Below, piece after piece: positions 28,201-36,080 of a stretch of 64,000 nt of DNA. The stretch lies in NCBI GenBank assembly GCA_965200035.1, contig OZ241334.1, forward strand, positions 1,240,001 to 1,304,000. Reading direction: 5' to 3'. The first letter of the stretch is position 1. Each line of letters begins with the position of its first letter. The notes beneath the pieces are model-generated. The model was not told where the DNA came from and ran no database searches. It saw nothing but the letters and a program-made list of their open reading frames with translations. The DNA is from UBA1952 sp965200035. Lineage in GTDB: Bacteria; Bacteroidota; Bacteroidia; Chitinophagales; Chitinophagaceae. The translations under genes and the position numbers were made by a program.

Positions 28201-28667
28201 TAGTTGCCTGAAATATTTACATAGAGTATCGGCATTTCCGAGATGTCCACATCCTTTACTTCCGGCTCATTGGGCAGGTTTTTGGGCAGGTCTGACCGTG
28301 CCTTGTCCACCGCGTCTTTCACATCACGCTTGGCCTTATCCACTTTCACATTGCTCTGGAATTCCACGATCACTACAGAGTAGTCCTGGAACGAGTTGGA
28401 AGTTACTTTTTTGATTCCGGTGAGGTTTTTGCACTCCTTTTCGATGTGCTTGGTCACCAGGTTCTCCATGTTCTCAGGAGATGTACCCGGATAGATCGTT
28501 TGTACGATGATCTGCGGGAACTTAATCTCAGGGAATTTTTCTTTGGGGAGAGAGTTATAAGTCATCAAGCCGGCCAGCGTAATGATGATCGTGATCAGAT
28601 AGACCGCGGTACGGTTATCAATGGCCCAGCTTGAGAGGAAGAATTTTTTGTTCAGGTTGTCTTTCAT
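25260..28667 (-). CDS. RND efflux transporter permease
   Basis: The 1,135-residue product is an inner-membrane RND pump of the AcrB/CzcA superfamily. It has the N-terminal helix (AVYLITIIITLAGLMTY), two large periplasmic loops, and the membrane proton-relay motif LALGIVVDDAIVVIENTHRIF with its Asp pair. It is longer than the usual 1,030-1,050 residues: about 80 extra residues (near 497-575) after the sixth helix include two hydrophobic stretches (LIVAASLAAIGYLSG and FVVFLYGFVLLEKFVL). It pairs with the adjacent adaptor and TolC genes to form a tripartite drug or metal pump; the substrate is not evident. The gap to the adaptor gene is 64 nt. Confidence 0.95.
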   Translation of the reverse strand: MKDNLNKKFFLSSWAIDNRTAVYLITIIITLAGLMTYNSLPKEKFPEIKFPQIIVQTIYPGTSPENMENLVTKHIEKECKNLTGIKKVTSNSFQDYSVVIVEFQSNVKVDKAKRDVKDAVDKARSDLPKNLPNEPEVKDVDISEMPILYVNISGNYDLSRLKKYADKVKDKIELLKEVKRVDLVGALDREIQINVDAYKMQAAGLTFDDIDRAVASENVSVTAGEIALNNQKRILSLKNEFKSADQIGNIVVKSQAGSSIYLHDIADVRDSFEEQKSYASMDGKPVISLNIIKASGQNLIDASDKVQDVVKKMQKDELPKDLNIGITGDQSDETRSTLHDLINTIIIGFILVTVILMFFMGVTNALFVAMSVPLSCAIAFLVMPTIGFTLNMIVLFSFLLALGIVVDDAIVVIENTHRIFDNGKVPIKSAAKLATGEIFLPVLSGTATTLMPFVPLAFWPGTIGNFMFYLPITLIITLLASLLVAYVINPVFAVDFMKPHDPNDTGKRRWGKKDKIVLIVAASLAAIGYLSGGWGVGNFVVFLYGFVLLEKFVLEKVIHRFQNKTWPRFQDWYTRWLKTAMAHPGKTLGIMGIIFIFAIVGISMRSPKVDFFPSGDPNFAYVYLNMPVGTDQAYTNTVLKDLEGRVDKALDMDGGKKNPNVTSIISNVTVNAVDPTAGEVGEFPNKGRIQVAFAQFSKRSGKVTTREYLERIRSAVKGVPGAEVTVDKEGSGPPTGKPVAIEITCDNLDTLVSTSERLKRYLMSKNIHGLEELRSDFQAQKPEVVFDIDRERMNNESISTAVVATNLRTAVFGKEVSRFRDAKDDYPITLRYKQDQRGDIDAIRNMSITYRDMGMGGIIRHVPVSAFANVHYDNTYGGIKRKNEKRIITLSSNVTSDANGNEVVATVQREMLDFKFPPDVSVRMGGEQEDQAETMGFLGSAGLASIALIFLILILQFNSISRTFIIMSEILFSIFGVLIGWAIFGNTISIVMSGMGIVALMGVVVRNGILLVEFMDLMLKDGMTPYDAIVEAGRTRMTPVLLTAASAILGLIPLAVGLNIDFATLFSELNPHIFFGGDSGAFWGPLAWTMIYGLSFATFLTLIMVPVMMLLSFRLKSWIARKRGKEPIQVMSVAK

Positions 28668-28731
28668 AACTAATGTTTACGCCTTGCCGTTAAAGGCAGA
28701 GACGGATTGTAGATAGGATGCCTCCCGACCT

Positions 28732-29838
28732 TTAGCGCGCATCGATTGCTGCGCCGTTATCGAGATCGCTGAAGCCTTCGGTAATTACGCGGTCACCGGC
28801 TTTAAGCCCTTCCAGCACTTCTACCTGCCCGTTGGAGATGCGTCCTTTTTTGACGGTCACAGCTTTGGCTTTGTTGCCTTCTGCGATATATACAACAGAC
28901 CCCTGAGAGAGCTCCTGAATGACAGATACAGGTATCGTGATCACGTTCTTGTTCTGATAATTGACAATGCGCATACGGGCACTCATATTCGGGTGCAGCT
29001 TTGAATTGCTGCCCAGACGGATCTGAACATTGAAAGAGCGCGATGCCTGATCAACAGCTTGCGCCACATAAGTGAGCGTTGTACGGATCGAGTCATTAGT
29101 ATCGGGCAGGAACAGTGTTACCGGGTCGCCGGTCTTTACCTTACCCAGATAGCTTTCACCAAGGTTGGCTTCAGCTTTGAGCTTGTCGTTATTGACTATG
29201 CGGATGCCATTGGGAGAAGCAGCGGATGTCAAATCTCCTACCTTAATATTAACCTGGTCTACAATGCCATTGATCGGAGAGGTAATGCGAAAAAGATTTT
29301 TTTGAGCAACGAGCGCATCTCTGTTCTTTAAAGCACCTTCATAGGCTGCCTTAGCCTGTAACAATTGCACCTCTGTACCTATCTGCTGCGTCCAAAGCTT
29401 TTGTTGCTTTTCATACAAGGATTTTGCGAGAATAATATTCGGCGCTACTGCCTCAATTTGCTGTTCAATGGTCGAAGCATCCAAACTGGCCAGAACCTGT
29501 CCTTTGCTTACACGCTGACCCGGATGAACCAAAATTGATCTCACTACAGAAGGTTGAGGCGACTGCGTATTTGCATTTACATTTTCATCACTGGTGATCT
29601 GTGATTGCACATCAACAATACCATTAAATGTGCCGGGCTGCACTTCCAGTATCGTCACCGGGGTCGGCTTCTTCGTAGTGTCCGGATGAGCGCCTTCTAT
29701 CTTCTTGATTTTATCGTCGAGGTCAGCGCGCTCTTTTTTGAGCTTGGTAAGGTCCTGTTCGCTTTTAGATTCTTTCTTTTCCCCTCCACAGCTCGCTAAT
29801 ACAGCACTGGTAAGGAGTATGGTTATGATGCGTTTCAT
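28732..29838 (-). CDS. RND periplasmic adaptor (membrane fusion protein), lipoprotein
   Basis: The 368-residue product has a lipobox signal peptide (LASC, Cys17), a short coiled-coil after it, then the adaptor layout of barrel-sandwich (VVRSILVHPGQRVSKGQVLASLD near 106-128), alpha-hairpin, and beta-barrel (VTIPVSVIQELSQGSVVYIA, C-terminal). It links the inner-membrane pump to TolC. It is encoded between those partners and probably co-transcribed with them. Confidence 0.95.
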   Translation of the reverse strand: MKRIITILLTSAVLASCGGEKKESKSEQDLTKLKKERADLDDKIKKIEGAHPDTTKKPTPVTILEVQPGTFNGIVDVQSQITSDENVNANTQSPQPSVVRSILVHPGQRVSKGQVLASLDASTIEQQIEAVAPNIILAKSLYEKQQKLWTQQIGTEVQLLQAKAAYEGALKNRDALVAQKNLFRITSPINGIVDQVNIKVGDLTSAASPNGIRIVNNDKLKAEANLGESYLGKVKTGDPVTLFLPDTNDSIRTTLTYVAQAVDQASRSFNVQIRLGSNSKLHPNMSARMRIVNYQNKNVITIPVSVIQELSQGSVVYIAEGNKAKAVTVKKGRISNGQVEVLEGLKAGDRVITEGFSDLDNGAAIDAR

Positions 29839-29868
29839 ATAATTATTGTCGTTTGTAGCGTGATGGTT

Positions 29869-31221
29869 TTATTTGAATTGACCGAGGGAGCGTTGCAGAT
29901 CCGTTTGTGCATTGAATACATCCAGCATCGACTGGAAATAATTGTTCTGTGCCTGGAGCAGCTCTATCTGTGCCTGATTTACTTCAAGGCTGCTGCCTAC
30001 GCCGGCTTTATATTTTTTGCGGGATAAGTCAAATACAGTATTGGCCAGGGTAACATTCCGCTGCTGGCTTTCCATCGCAAGCATTGAATTTTTCAGTGTG
30101 CCGCGCGATTGCCCTACCTGGAAGTCGATGTAAAGCTGAAGATCACTGATGCTGTTCTTGGTCTTCTCAATAACAAACTTGGCCTGCTTTACCCTGTTTC
30201 TGCGCTGAAGGCCATCAAAAATGGGCACATTCAATTGAAGACCTGCCAGAGAATTGTAAGGGAAGCGCTCAAATAAACGGTCAAAAGAGTTGCTTGCATA
30301 GTTATAGCCAACATTGAAAATACCCGTCAGCGTAGGCAGTCCGGAATATTTATGTCTTTTCAGATCATACTCGTTCAGGGTTAGCTGGGCATTCAGCAGT
30401 TTAAAGTCTGTACGGTCATCGTAGCTGAAGGGCTCTGCTATATCGCTGTTGATCTTCAATAGGGCAGCTTCCAAAGAAGTATCGGTAAGCATTACGGGCT
30501 GACGAATATCCATGCCCATCTGGTATTTCAGCAACTGCTCGCTTACGTTAAGCAGGTTGGCAGTGCGCAGGCTGTCCGTAGTCAGATTGTTTACCTGTAC
30601 CATCGTCCGGTCCATGTCTATTTTCTCTGAAAATCCGCTCTTATACAATTCGGTGATGTCATGCAGTGTGCTGCGCGCATTTATAAGAGAAGCCGAAAGA
30701 ATCAGAAACTGATGCCGAGCTACGACCAGGCTATAGTAAGCACGCTGCACATTATAGCGCACCCCTTCTTCGGTAAGCCGAGCCTGCGTGCGTGACAGAT
30801 TCATCACCGCATCACGCGCCTGAAGGGCTACAATAATGCTGCCATTGAATAGTGTCTGGGAGAGCGAGATAGCAGCAGTGGTATTGTGCTTCTGACCAAA
30901 CGTTAGCTCAAGCACATCACTGCCGTTACTGGTATCGCCGCCACCGCCTGGAAAAGAGCTTGCATCCAGAAAGGTCTTGGGCAGCGCCAGATAGTAATCA
31001 TATTCTGCGCGTCCGTTCACCTGTGGTAATGCAATACCTGTGATCTCGGCATTCTTGGCCTGCTGTATCAGCACATCCAGCCGGGCATTTTTGGCAGTGC
31101 CATTATTTTTTACCGCGTAGCTCATCGCGTCCTTAAGACTCAGCGGAATAGCATCCTGCGCGCCGGCCCGGGTCACGAGCAAAAGCAGCAGGGTGGTAAA
31201 TGAAATGAAAATCGTTCTCAT
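29869..31221 (-). CDS. TolC-family outer membrane efflux protein
   Basis: The 450-residue product has a signal peptide (to about 21), two repeats of the OEP type with long helices, and the conserved C-terminal KKYKAGVGSSLEVNQAQIELLQAQ (about 400-423). It forms the outer-membrane duct of the tripartite pump. The preceding regulator gene ends 10 nt before its start. Confidence 0.94.
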   Translation of the reverse strand: MRTIFISFTTLLLLLVTRAGAQDAIPLSLKDAMSYAVKNNGTAKNARLDVLIQQAKNAEITGIALPQVNGRAEYDYYLALPKTFLDASSFPGGGGDTSNGSDVLELTFGQKHNTTAAISLSQTLFNGSIIVALQARDAVMNLSRTQARLTEEGVRYNVQRAYYSLVVARHQFLILSASLINARSTLHDITELYKSGFSEKIDMDRTMVQVNNLTTDSLRTANLLNVSEQLLKYQMGMDIRQPVMLTDTSLEAALLKINSDIAEPFSYDDRTDFKLLNAQLTLNEYDLKRHKYSGLPTLTGIFNVGYNYASNSFDRLFERFPYNSLAGLQLNVPIFDGLQRRNRVKQAKFVIEKTKNSISDLQLYIDFQVGQSRGTLKNSMLAMESQQRNVTLANTVFDLSRKKYKAGVGSSLEVNQAQIELLQAQNNYFQSMLDVFNAQTDLQRSLGQFK

Positions 31222-31231
31222 AGTGCGTGTG

Positions 31232-31846
31232 TTACTTCTTCTGATATTTCTCTTTGTATTTTTTAAATAGCTTTTCGCCTTTCGCGCTCATAATGCCGTA
31301 CAGAAAATGCTCAAATATTTCCTGGCTTACGATCTGCGTATTGTACCGCTCATTCATCATCAGGTTTGGCTGCATCATAATCAGGCAGCACTCCATCCGG
31401 TAAATGGCCAGCAGCTCCGCATTAAGGTCTTCCCGGTAGTTACCTTCTTCCACTCCGCGGATGATATTATCACGCATGGCAATCATATCGCGCTCGAAAA
31501 GTGTCTTGCGGAACATCTCATGTGCTTCCGGAAAAAAGCGCTGCAGCTCCAGCATCGCCAATGGGTTCACCTGCTTAAAAGTCTGGTTCAACACTTCGTT
31601 CAGCCGCACCATCGCTTCAATCGCATTTTCGGAAGTGCTCAGTGCATGATGGCATTCATCGGATATCCGGTGCTGGTACCAGTTGATCGCCGCCTGCACT
31701 ACTTCCTGCTTGTTCACATAATGCTGGTAAAGCGTCTTCTTGGAGACCCCAGCCCTGCGCGCAATATCATCCATCGTAATAGTCTTGAAACCATACTGGC
31801 GAAACATATCGACGGATACACTGAGTATCTTCTGTTGAACATCCAT
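31232..31846 (-). CDS. TetR/AcrR-family repressor of the efflux operon
   Basis: The 204-residue product has a TetR DNA-binding domain at the N-terminus (ILSVSVDMFRQYGFKTITMDDIARRAGVSKKTLYQHYVNK, residues about 6-45, written here as the span only) and a helical ligand-binding half. The start at ATG 31846 fits the family better than a TTG four codons upstream. It is the first gene of the operon regulator-TolC-adaptor-pump. A 28-bp palindrome overlaps its promoter, which implies autorepression. Confidence 0.92.
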   Translation of the reverse strand: MDVQQKILSVSVDMFRQYGFKTITMDDIARRAGVSKKTLYQHYVNKQEVVQAAINWYQHRISDECHHALSTSENAIEAMVRLNEVLNQTFKQVNPLAMLELQRFFPEAHEMFRKTLFERDMIAMRDNIIRGVEEGNYREDLNAELLAIYRMECCLIMMQPNLMMNERYNTQIVSQEIFEHFLYGIMSAKGEKLFKKYKEKYQKK

Positions 31847-31855
31847 AATTGGACG

Positions 31856-31863
31856 CAAAACTA
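31856..31863 (-). promoter_or_regulatory. -7 box of the efflux operon
   Basis: The minus strand reads TAGTTTTG, 9 nt before the regulator ATG. The operator palindrome starts 1 nt further upstream. Confidence 0.6.
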
Positions 31864-31864
31864 T

Positions 31865-31892
31865 GGAAACTATTTTTACTAGAAAAGTTTCC
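31865..31892. promoter_or_regulatory. 28-bp operator palindrome of the efflux operon
   Basis: GGAAACT at 31865-31871 mirrors AGTTTCC at 31886-31892, and the central bases (ATTTTT versus AGAAAA) continue the symmetry imperfectly. It lies between the -7 box and the expected -33 position, an ideal site for TetR-type repression. Confidence 0.75.
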
Positions 31893-31967
31893 GCAGTATT
31901 ATTTTATTGAAAAGTATCCCCTGACAGGCCTCCTGCTTTTTAAGAAGTAATAATTTTTAACGATTAT

Positions 31968-31975
31968 TATCTTTG
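31968..31975 (+). promoter_or_regulatory. -7 box of mscL
   Basis: TATCTTTG, 21 nt before the ATG at 31997. Confidence 0.55.
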
Positions 31976-31996
31976 TGGCTAATCAATTCCGCAACC

Positions 31997-32392
31997 ATGG
32001 GCTTTTTTAAAGAATTCAAAGAGTTTGCAGTAAAAGGCAATGTAATCGATCTGGCCGTTGGCGTAGTGATCGGCGCGGCCTTTGGCAAGATCGTCAGCTC
32101 ACTGGTAGATGACATCATTACCCCGGCCATTCTCACTCCAGCCCTTAAAGCGGCCAACCTTACCGATCTGGGTCAGCTGGTGGTGCCCGGAACGGCTATC
32201 AAATACGGCAACTTCATCTCACAGGTCATTTCATTTATGATCGTTGCCTTAGCCTTGTTTATGATTATCAAAGGCATCAACAGCATGAAGCGGAAAGATG
32301 ATGCGGCACCGGCCGAGCCACCAGCTCCAACCAACGAAGAGCAACTGCTGACCGAAATCCGCGATCTGCTGAAAAGCCAGAACCGCGCCTGA
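31997..32392 (+). CDS. mscL: Large-conductance mechanosensitive channel MscL
   Basis: The 131-residue product starts MGFFKEFKEFAVKGNVIDLAVGVVIGAAFG, the conserved first helix, written here to note residues 1-30, and has a second membrane helix at about 70-90 (VISFMIVALALFMIIKGI). The charged tail ends in a short helix (LLTEIRDLLKS). The channel opens under membrane tension in hypo-osmotic shock. An in-frame TTG upstream is part of the promoter box, so ATG 31997 is the start. Confidence 0.96.
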   Translation: MGFFKEFKEFAVKGNVIDLAVGVVIGAAFGKIVSSLVDDIITPAILTPALKAANLTDLGQLVVPGTAIKYGNFISQVISFMIVALALFMIIKGINSMKRKDDAAPAEPPAPTNEEQLLTEIRDLLKSQNRA

Positions 32393-32428
32393 TAACCGGC
32401 TGAATTTTATTATTACAAAAGTGACTAT

Positions 32429-33202
32429 ATGGCTACCGGAAAGATTTATGAAGCGCTGAAAGACCGAAAAAAGCAGGGCAACAGTGGATTTGCTGTACTT
32501 GCCGACCCGGATAAAATCTCACCGGTGCAGATGGAACATCTGGCGAAGCTCTGCAACGATGCTTCGGTTGATTATCTGCTCATGGGCGGCAGTCTGGTGA
32601 TTGCGCAGCAGCTCGATGCCTGCATTCAGCGCTTTAAAGCTGAAAGCAATATTCCGGTGATCCTCTTTCCCGGCAGTCCGGCGCAGGTAACGCCTTACGC
32701 AGACGCGCTCCTGTATCTTTCCCTGATATCAGGCCGTAATCCTGAACACCTGATCGGCCAGCATGTCATTTCCGCACCTATTGTAAAATCGAGCGGGCTG
32801 GAAGTGCTCAGCACCGGCTATATGGTCATTGATGGCGGTCGCCCTACTACGGTCTCCTATATCAGCGGCTCAGCGCCTATTCCTGCTGACAAGCCGGATA
32901 TTGCGCTCTGTACAGCCTGGGCGGGAGAGCTTTTGGGTCAGCATCTGCTTTACCTGGATGCGGGCAGCGGAGCGCGGTATGCCGTTTCTGAAGAGATGAT
33001 CTCAAAATTGGCTACTCATACCGCTATTCCATTATTTGTAGGCGGCGGCATCCGGACCCCTGAGGCGGCATCGAAAGCTGCAGGCGCGGGAGCCACAATG
33101 GTAGTAGCAGGCAACGCTATAGAGCAGGACCCGCTGCTGATCAGAGATTTAGCGCAGGCGGTGCATGATGGACGGGAAATGAAGCTGGAGCCGAACAAAT
33201 AA
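32429..33202 (+). CDS. Geranylgeranylglyceryl/heptaprenylglyceryl phosphate synthase
   Basis: The 257-residue product is a TIM barrel of the GGGPS/PcrB family. Seen are FAVLADPDKI (about 21-30, phosphate and Mg site), LLMGGSLV, IVKSSGLEVLSTGYMVIDGG (about 113-132), the Tyr-rich LLYLDAGSGA and the phosphate-binding VGGGIRTPEAA and VAGNAIE. The reaction joins glycerol-1-phosphate to a polyprenyl diphosphate by an ether bond, the step that defines archaeal lipids; bacterial members occur in Bacteroidota. It starts 36 nt after mscL. The chain length used is not obvious from sequence. Confidence 0.94.
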   Translation: MATGKIYEALKDRKKQGNSGFAVLADPDKISPVQMEHLAKLCNDASVDYLLMGGSLVIAQQLDACIQRFKAESNIPVILFPGSPAQVTPYADALLYLSLISGRNPEHLIGQHVISAPIVKSSGLEVLSTGYMVIDGGRPTTVSYISGSAPIPADKPDIALCTAWAGELLGQHLLYLDAGSGARYAVSEEMISKLATHTAIPLFVGGGIRTPEAASKAAGAGATMVVAGNAIEQDPLLIRDLAQAVHDGREMKLEPNK

Positions 33203-33240
33203 GTCTGTTCAAAATTTTTCACATTTTCCATATTTCTTAT

Positions 33241-33248
33241 TACCTTTG
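33241..33248 (+). promoter_or_regulatory. -7 box upstream of rpmH
   Basis: TACCTTTG, 55 nt before the rpmH start, probably the promoter of rpmH-rnpA-yidD. Confidence 0.6.
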
Positions 33249-33303
33249 CGCTCCTTAATTAAAAAATCTTTTGCCCTGAGGCAATAAAAAATTTGTGTAG
33301 CAT

Positions 33304-33459
33304 ATGAAGCGTACTTTCCAACCACACCGCCGCCGCCGTAAGTCAGTACACGGTTTCCGCCAGCGCATGCAAACAGCTAATGGCCGTAAAGTGCTGGCCT
33401 CCCGCCGTGCCAAGGGTCGTCACAAGCTGACTGTTTCAAGCGAAAGCCGCCTGAAATAA
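33304..33459 (+). CDS. rpmH: Ribosomal protein L34
   Basis: The 51-residue Arg- and Lys-rich product begins MKRTFQPHRRRRKSVHGF and contains the L34 signature FRQRMQTANGRKVLASRRAKGR (span about 18-39). It is part of the large ribosomal subunit. It opens the classical rpmH-rnpA-yidD order, with rnpA 25 nt downstream. It is too short and basic for most automatic calls but unmistakable. Confidence 0.98.
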   Translation: MKRTFQPHRRRRKSVHGFRQRMQTANGRKVLASRRAKGRHKLTVSSESRLK

Positions 33460-33484
33460 TTCCTTTTACTATTCAGCCGGCCTT

Positions 33485-33910
33485 ATGCCTCTTCGTTCTA
33501 CTTTTTGTAAAGACGAACGGCTAAAGCGCGAGCAACATATTGAAACGCTTTTCCGTTCCGGGAAAGCGTTTTCTGTTTTTCCCCTCCGTATTGTATGGCT
33601 GCCTGTGCCGCGCGGCAGCGAATTGTATCCGGCCAGGGCGGGATTCGTGGCATCCAAAAAAAAATTCAAACATGCGGTAAGCCGCAACCGGCTGAAGCGT
33701 CTGATGCGTGAAGCGTGGCGGCTGCAGAAAGCCAATGTTTACGCTACCATTCCGCCGGAAGTACAGCTTCATGTATTCTTTATCTATACCCACCATGAGC
33801 TGGCAGATTTTGAAACTGTACAAAAGGCTATGACCAAAGCTGCGATCAGGCTTACGGAGCTGATTGCTTCCCAAACTGTTCCTGTGTCCGGAAAAGAATC
33901 ATTGCCATGA
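33485..33910 (+). CDS. rnpA: Ribonuclease P protein component
   Basis: The 141-residue basic product holds the RNR motif VSRNRLKRLMREAWR (about 64-78) and FVASKKKFKHAV before it. It binds the RNase P RNA and helps cut 5' leaders off tRNA precursors. The stop overlaps the start of yidD by 4 nt (ATGA), a mark of coupled translation. Confidence 0.96.
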   Translation: MPLRSTFCKDERLKREQHIETLFRSGKAFSVFPLRIVWLPVPRGSELYPARAGFVASKKKFKHAVSRNRLKRLMREAWRLQKANVYATIPPEVQLHVFFIYTHHELADFETVQKAMTKAAIRLTELIASQTVPVSGKESLP

Positions 33911-34128
33911 AGCGTGTGTTCAAAACCTTATTCATCTGGATCATCCGTTTTTACCAGGCGGCTATCTCGCCATTGCTGGGCGCAAAATGCCGGTACACAC
34001 CTACCTGCAGCGAATATGGGGTCATCGCTATTCAAAAATATGGTCCCTGGAAGGGCGGGCGTATGGCTGTTAAGCGCATCCTTTCCTGCAGACCGGGCGG
34101 CGGTCATGGCTACGATCCGGTGCCTTAG
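33907..34128 (+). CDS. yidD: Membrane protein insertion efficiency factor YidD
   Basis: The 73-residue product has an amphipathic N-terminus (FKTLFIWIIRFYQAAISPLLG) and the family's Cys-containing signature CRYTPTCSEYG...AVKRILSCRPGGGHGYDPVP. YidD helps YidC-dependent insertion into the inner membrane. It overlaps rnpA by 4 nt. No terminator is visible before the convergent MutS-like gene 7 nt away. Confidence 0.97.
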   Translation: MKRVFKTLFIWIIRFYQAAISPLLGAKCRYTPTCSEYGVIAIQKYGPWKGGRMAVKRILSCRPGGGHGYDPVP

Positions 34129-34135
34129 AATCAGC

Positions 34136-35911
34136 TTAACTGATGATGCCCATCTGCCGCATGAGTATAGTGGCATTGTTAGAGGTAGAGCCGCCGGTCT
34201 TTAATTTAAAATCGAAGTCCAGCCCATCCGGTGTAACGGTGCTTTCAAAATGATAGTTGCTGATCCTGCCGGGATATTCTTCCTGCAGAGCACACAATCC
34301 AATATCGTGCGTAGCTACAATCCCGATTACATTTTGCTGCAATAGCTTTTCTATAATAGATCTGGTGCCCTGCTGCTTATCACCTGAATTGGTGCCGCGC
34401 AATGGCTCATCGAGCAAAACGAGAAACAGCTCGCCGGATTGAACCGTATCCATAATCGCTTTGATGCGATTCAGCTCAGCACGGAAGTAAGAAACATCAT
34501 TCTGAATAGAGTCGGTAATCCGGATGGCTGTGTAGATGTGCATCAACGGCAGTGAAAGCTCATCAGCAGTTACCGGGAGTCCGGTATAGCTAAGCACAGC
34601 CGCCACCCCAATGGTACGGATGAAGGTGCTTTTTCCAGTCATGTTGGCGCCTGTGAGCAAATAGATTTTCTCATGAATACCGATGCTGCAGTCATTGCCC
34701 ACAGTATCTTTAATGAGCAATGGATGGCGGAGGTTTTTAGCCCGCATTCCTTCCTGATTAAAGGTCGGGTAAGCATTATCAGGATGGTTGAATGCATAAT
34801 TCGCCAGGCTCACTAATACATCCAGCAATACCATTGATTCCATGTTTTGAACCAGTAAGGATTTATGCACTTTTCTCCAACGCTCTAATTGCAAAAGACA
34901 ATAAATATCGAACAGAAACAAACTGTTCATCAGCGGACCGGTCATACCATTATTCCTGCTGTCAAACATATTGGCCAGCTTACGGAAACGGGATATCTGT
35001 GCGGTGCTCTTTTGAGCATCTGTACTTATAGCAGCCAGTTGTGGGTGCAGAAACTGATGACTGGCGGTCACCATTTGCAGCCGCTGGTATTTTTCAACCA
35101 GCCTCGCCGTGCGGCCGATCTGCAGATTAGCTGCCTTGATCTTTTTACCGAATGCGCCCAGCACAATCCAGTTAGCCATCACCGCCAGCCCTAAGCCCGG
35201 TTTCACTGCACCATTAATGATGCTGTAAACGATTAATCCGGTGATTGTCAGCGGCAGTAAAATCATGGCCATTTTAGCAATGATGTTGTTGATAAACTGG
35301 TCCGTGCCACTCAGCCAGCTTAAGACCTGCTGATAGTCGCTGGCCTCTTCAGACGTCATCATTCCTTCTGCACGGAAATCTTCCGGAAACTCAGGGTTTG
35401 CGCTTAACTCCTGGATCATTGCCTGTTGCTCAAGCATTGAGCCCTCATTCAGTTTGGGTGTCTGAAGCATTGAAGCCAGCGCCTGAGCTCCATTATGCGT
35501 TACGCTGCGGCACAGCATCTGATAAATGGAACCTGCCCCGAATAAATCAAGATCGAAGCTATATGGGTGCGCTGTATCAATGTAAGCCTCGCCTTTCGGG
35601 AAGCCGGAATAATTGCCGCCAAGTCCTTCCAGCTCATCTTTCAACAGCCCAATGCGCAATTGCAGTAAGTGCAGCTGATTTTCCATTTGTGTGTAAATGC
35701 GTACCAATATCAAAAAGGCAATCGCGCACACCATAGCAGCTATCCATTGCCACAGCGCACCAGAGCGGAAAGCATAAATGGCCAACACAAGAGCAGAAAG
35801 CACGGAAAGCAGGCGCAGGCGGCTGACCAGACGGCTATTGCGCTGAACGCGCTCAAGAGCATTTTGATGAAGGGTAAGCCTGCGATGATAATGGGCTGCG
35901 GGATTGGGCAT
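34136..35911 (-). CDS. MutS-like ATPase with transmembrane segments
   Basis: The 591-residue product ends with a MutS domain V: Walker A LLTGANMTGKSTFIRTIG (about 410-427), the Walker B region ELFLVLLDEPLRGTNSGDKQ and the THD of GIVATHDIG. The mismatch-recognition domains of MutS are missing. Instead, hydrophobic segments occur near the N-terminus (about 32-80) and in the middle (about 215-255). The clamp/lever helices appear to remain. ATG 35911 gives the family-like start. Such proteins are widespread in Bacteroidota; a role in DNA mismatch repair is not shown. It is convergent with yidD. Confidence 0.88.
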   Translation of the reverse strand: MPNPAAHYHRRLTLHQNALERVQRNSRLVSRLRLLSVLSALVLAIYAFRSGALWQWIAAMVCAIAFLILVRIYTQMENQLHLLQLRIGLLKDELEGLGGNYSGFPKGEAYIDTAHPYSFDLDLFGAGSIYQMLCRSVTHNGAQALASMLQTPKLNEGSMLEQQAMIQELSANPEFPEDFRAEGMMTSEEASDYQQVLSWLSGTDQFINNIIAKMAMILLPLTITGLIVYSIINGAVKPGLGLAVMANWIVLGAFGKKIKAANLQIGRTARLVEKYQRLQMVTASHQFLHPQLAAISTDAQKSTAQISRFRKLANMFDSRNNGMTGPLMNSLFLFDIYCLLQLERWRKVHKSLLVQNMESMVLLDVLVSLANYAFNHPDNAYPTFNQEGMRAKNLRHPLLIKDTVGNDCSIGIHEKIYLLTGANMTGKSTFIRTIGVAAVLSYTGLPVTADELSLPLMHIYTAIRITDSIQNDVSYFRAELNRIKAIMDTVQSGELFLVLLDEPLRGTNSGDKQQGTRSIIEKLLQQNVIGIVATHDIGLCALQEEYPGRISNYHFESTVTPDGLDFDFKLKTGGSTSNNATILMRQMGIIS

Positions 35912-36049
35912 GAGCGGCAAGATACATTGCCTGAAATAAACGCACCGGCTGTTCATCTCAAATCATTTATAGCAAGCCATTGCAAAGCAGTTTATGATCA
36001 GCCAGGTAATGCTTCATTTATTAATAATGGCAAACTTGCATCAATACCT

Positions 36050-36057
36050 TAATTTTG
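36050..36057 (+). promoter_or_regulatory. -7 box of ahcY
   Basis: TAATTTTG, 23 nt before the start codon at 36081. Confidence 0.55.
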
Positions 36058-36080
36058 CGAAAAATTTTCAAATAGATACT

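Noticed and set aside
26919..28211. Long plus-strand frames over the RND gene
   Set aside because: Antisense shadows; the RND frame is unambiguous.
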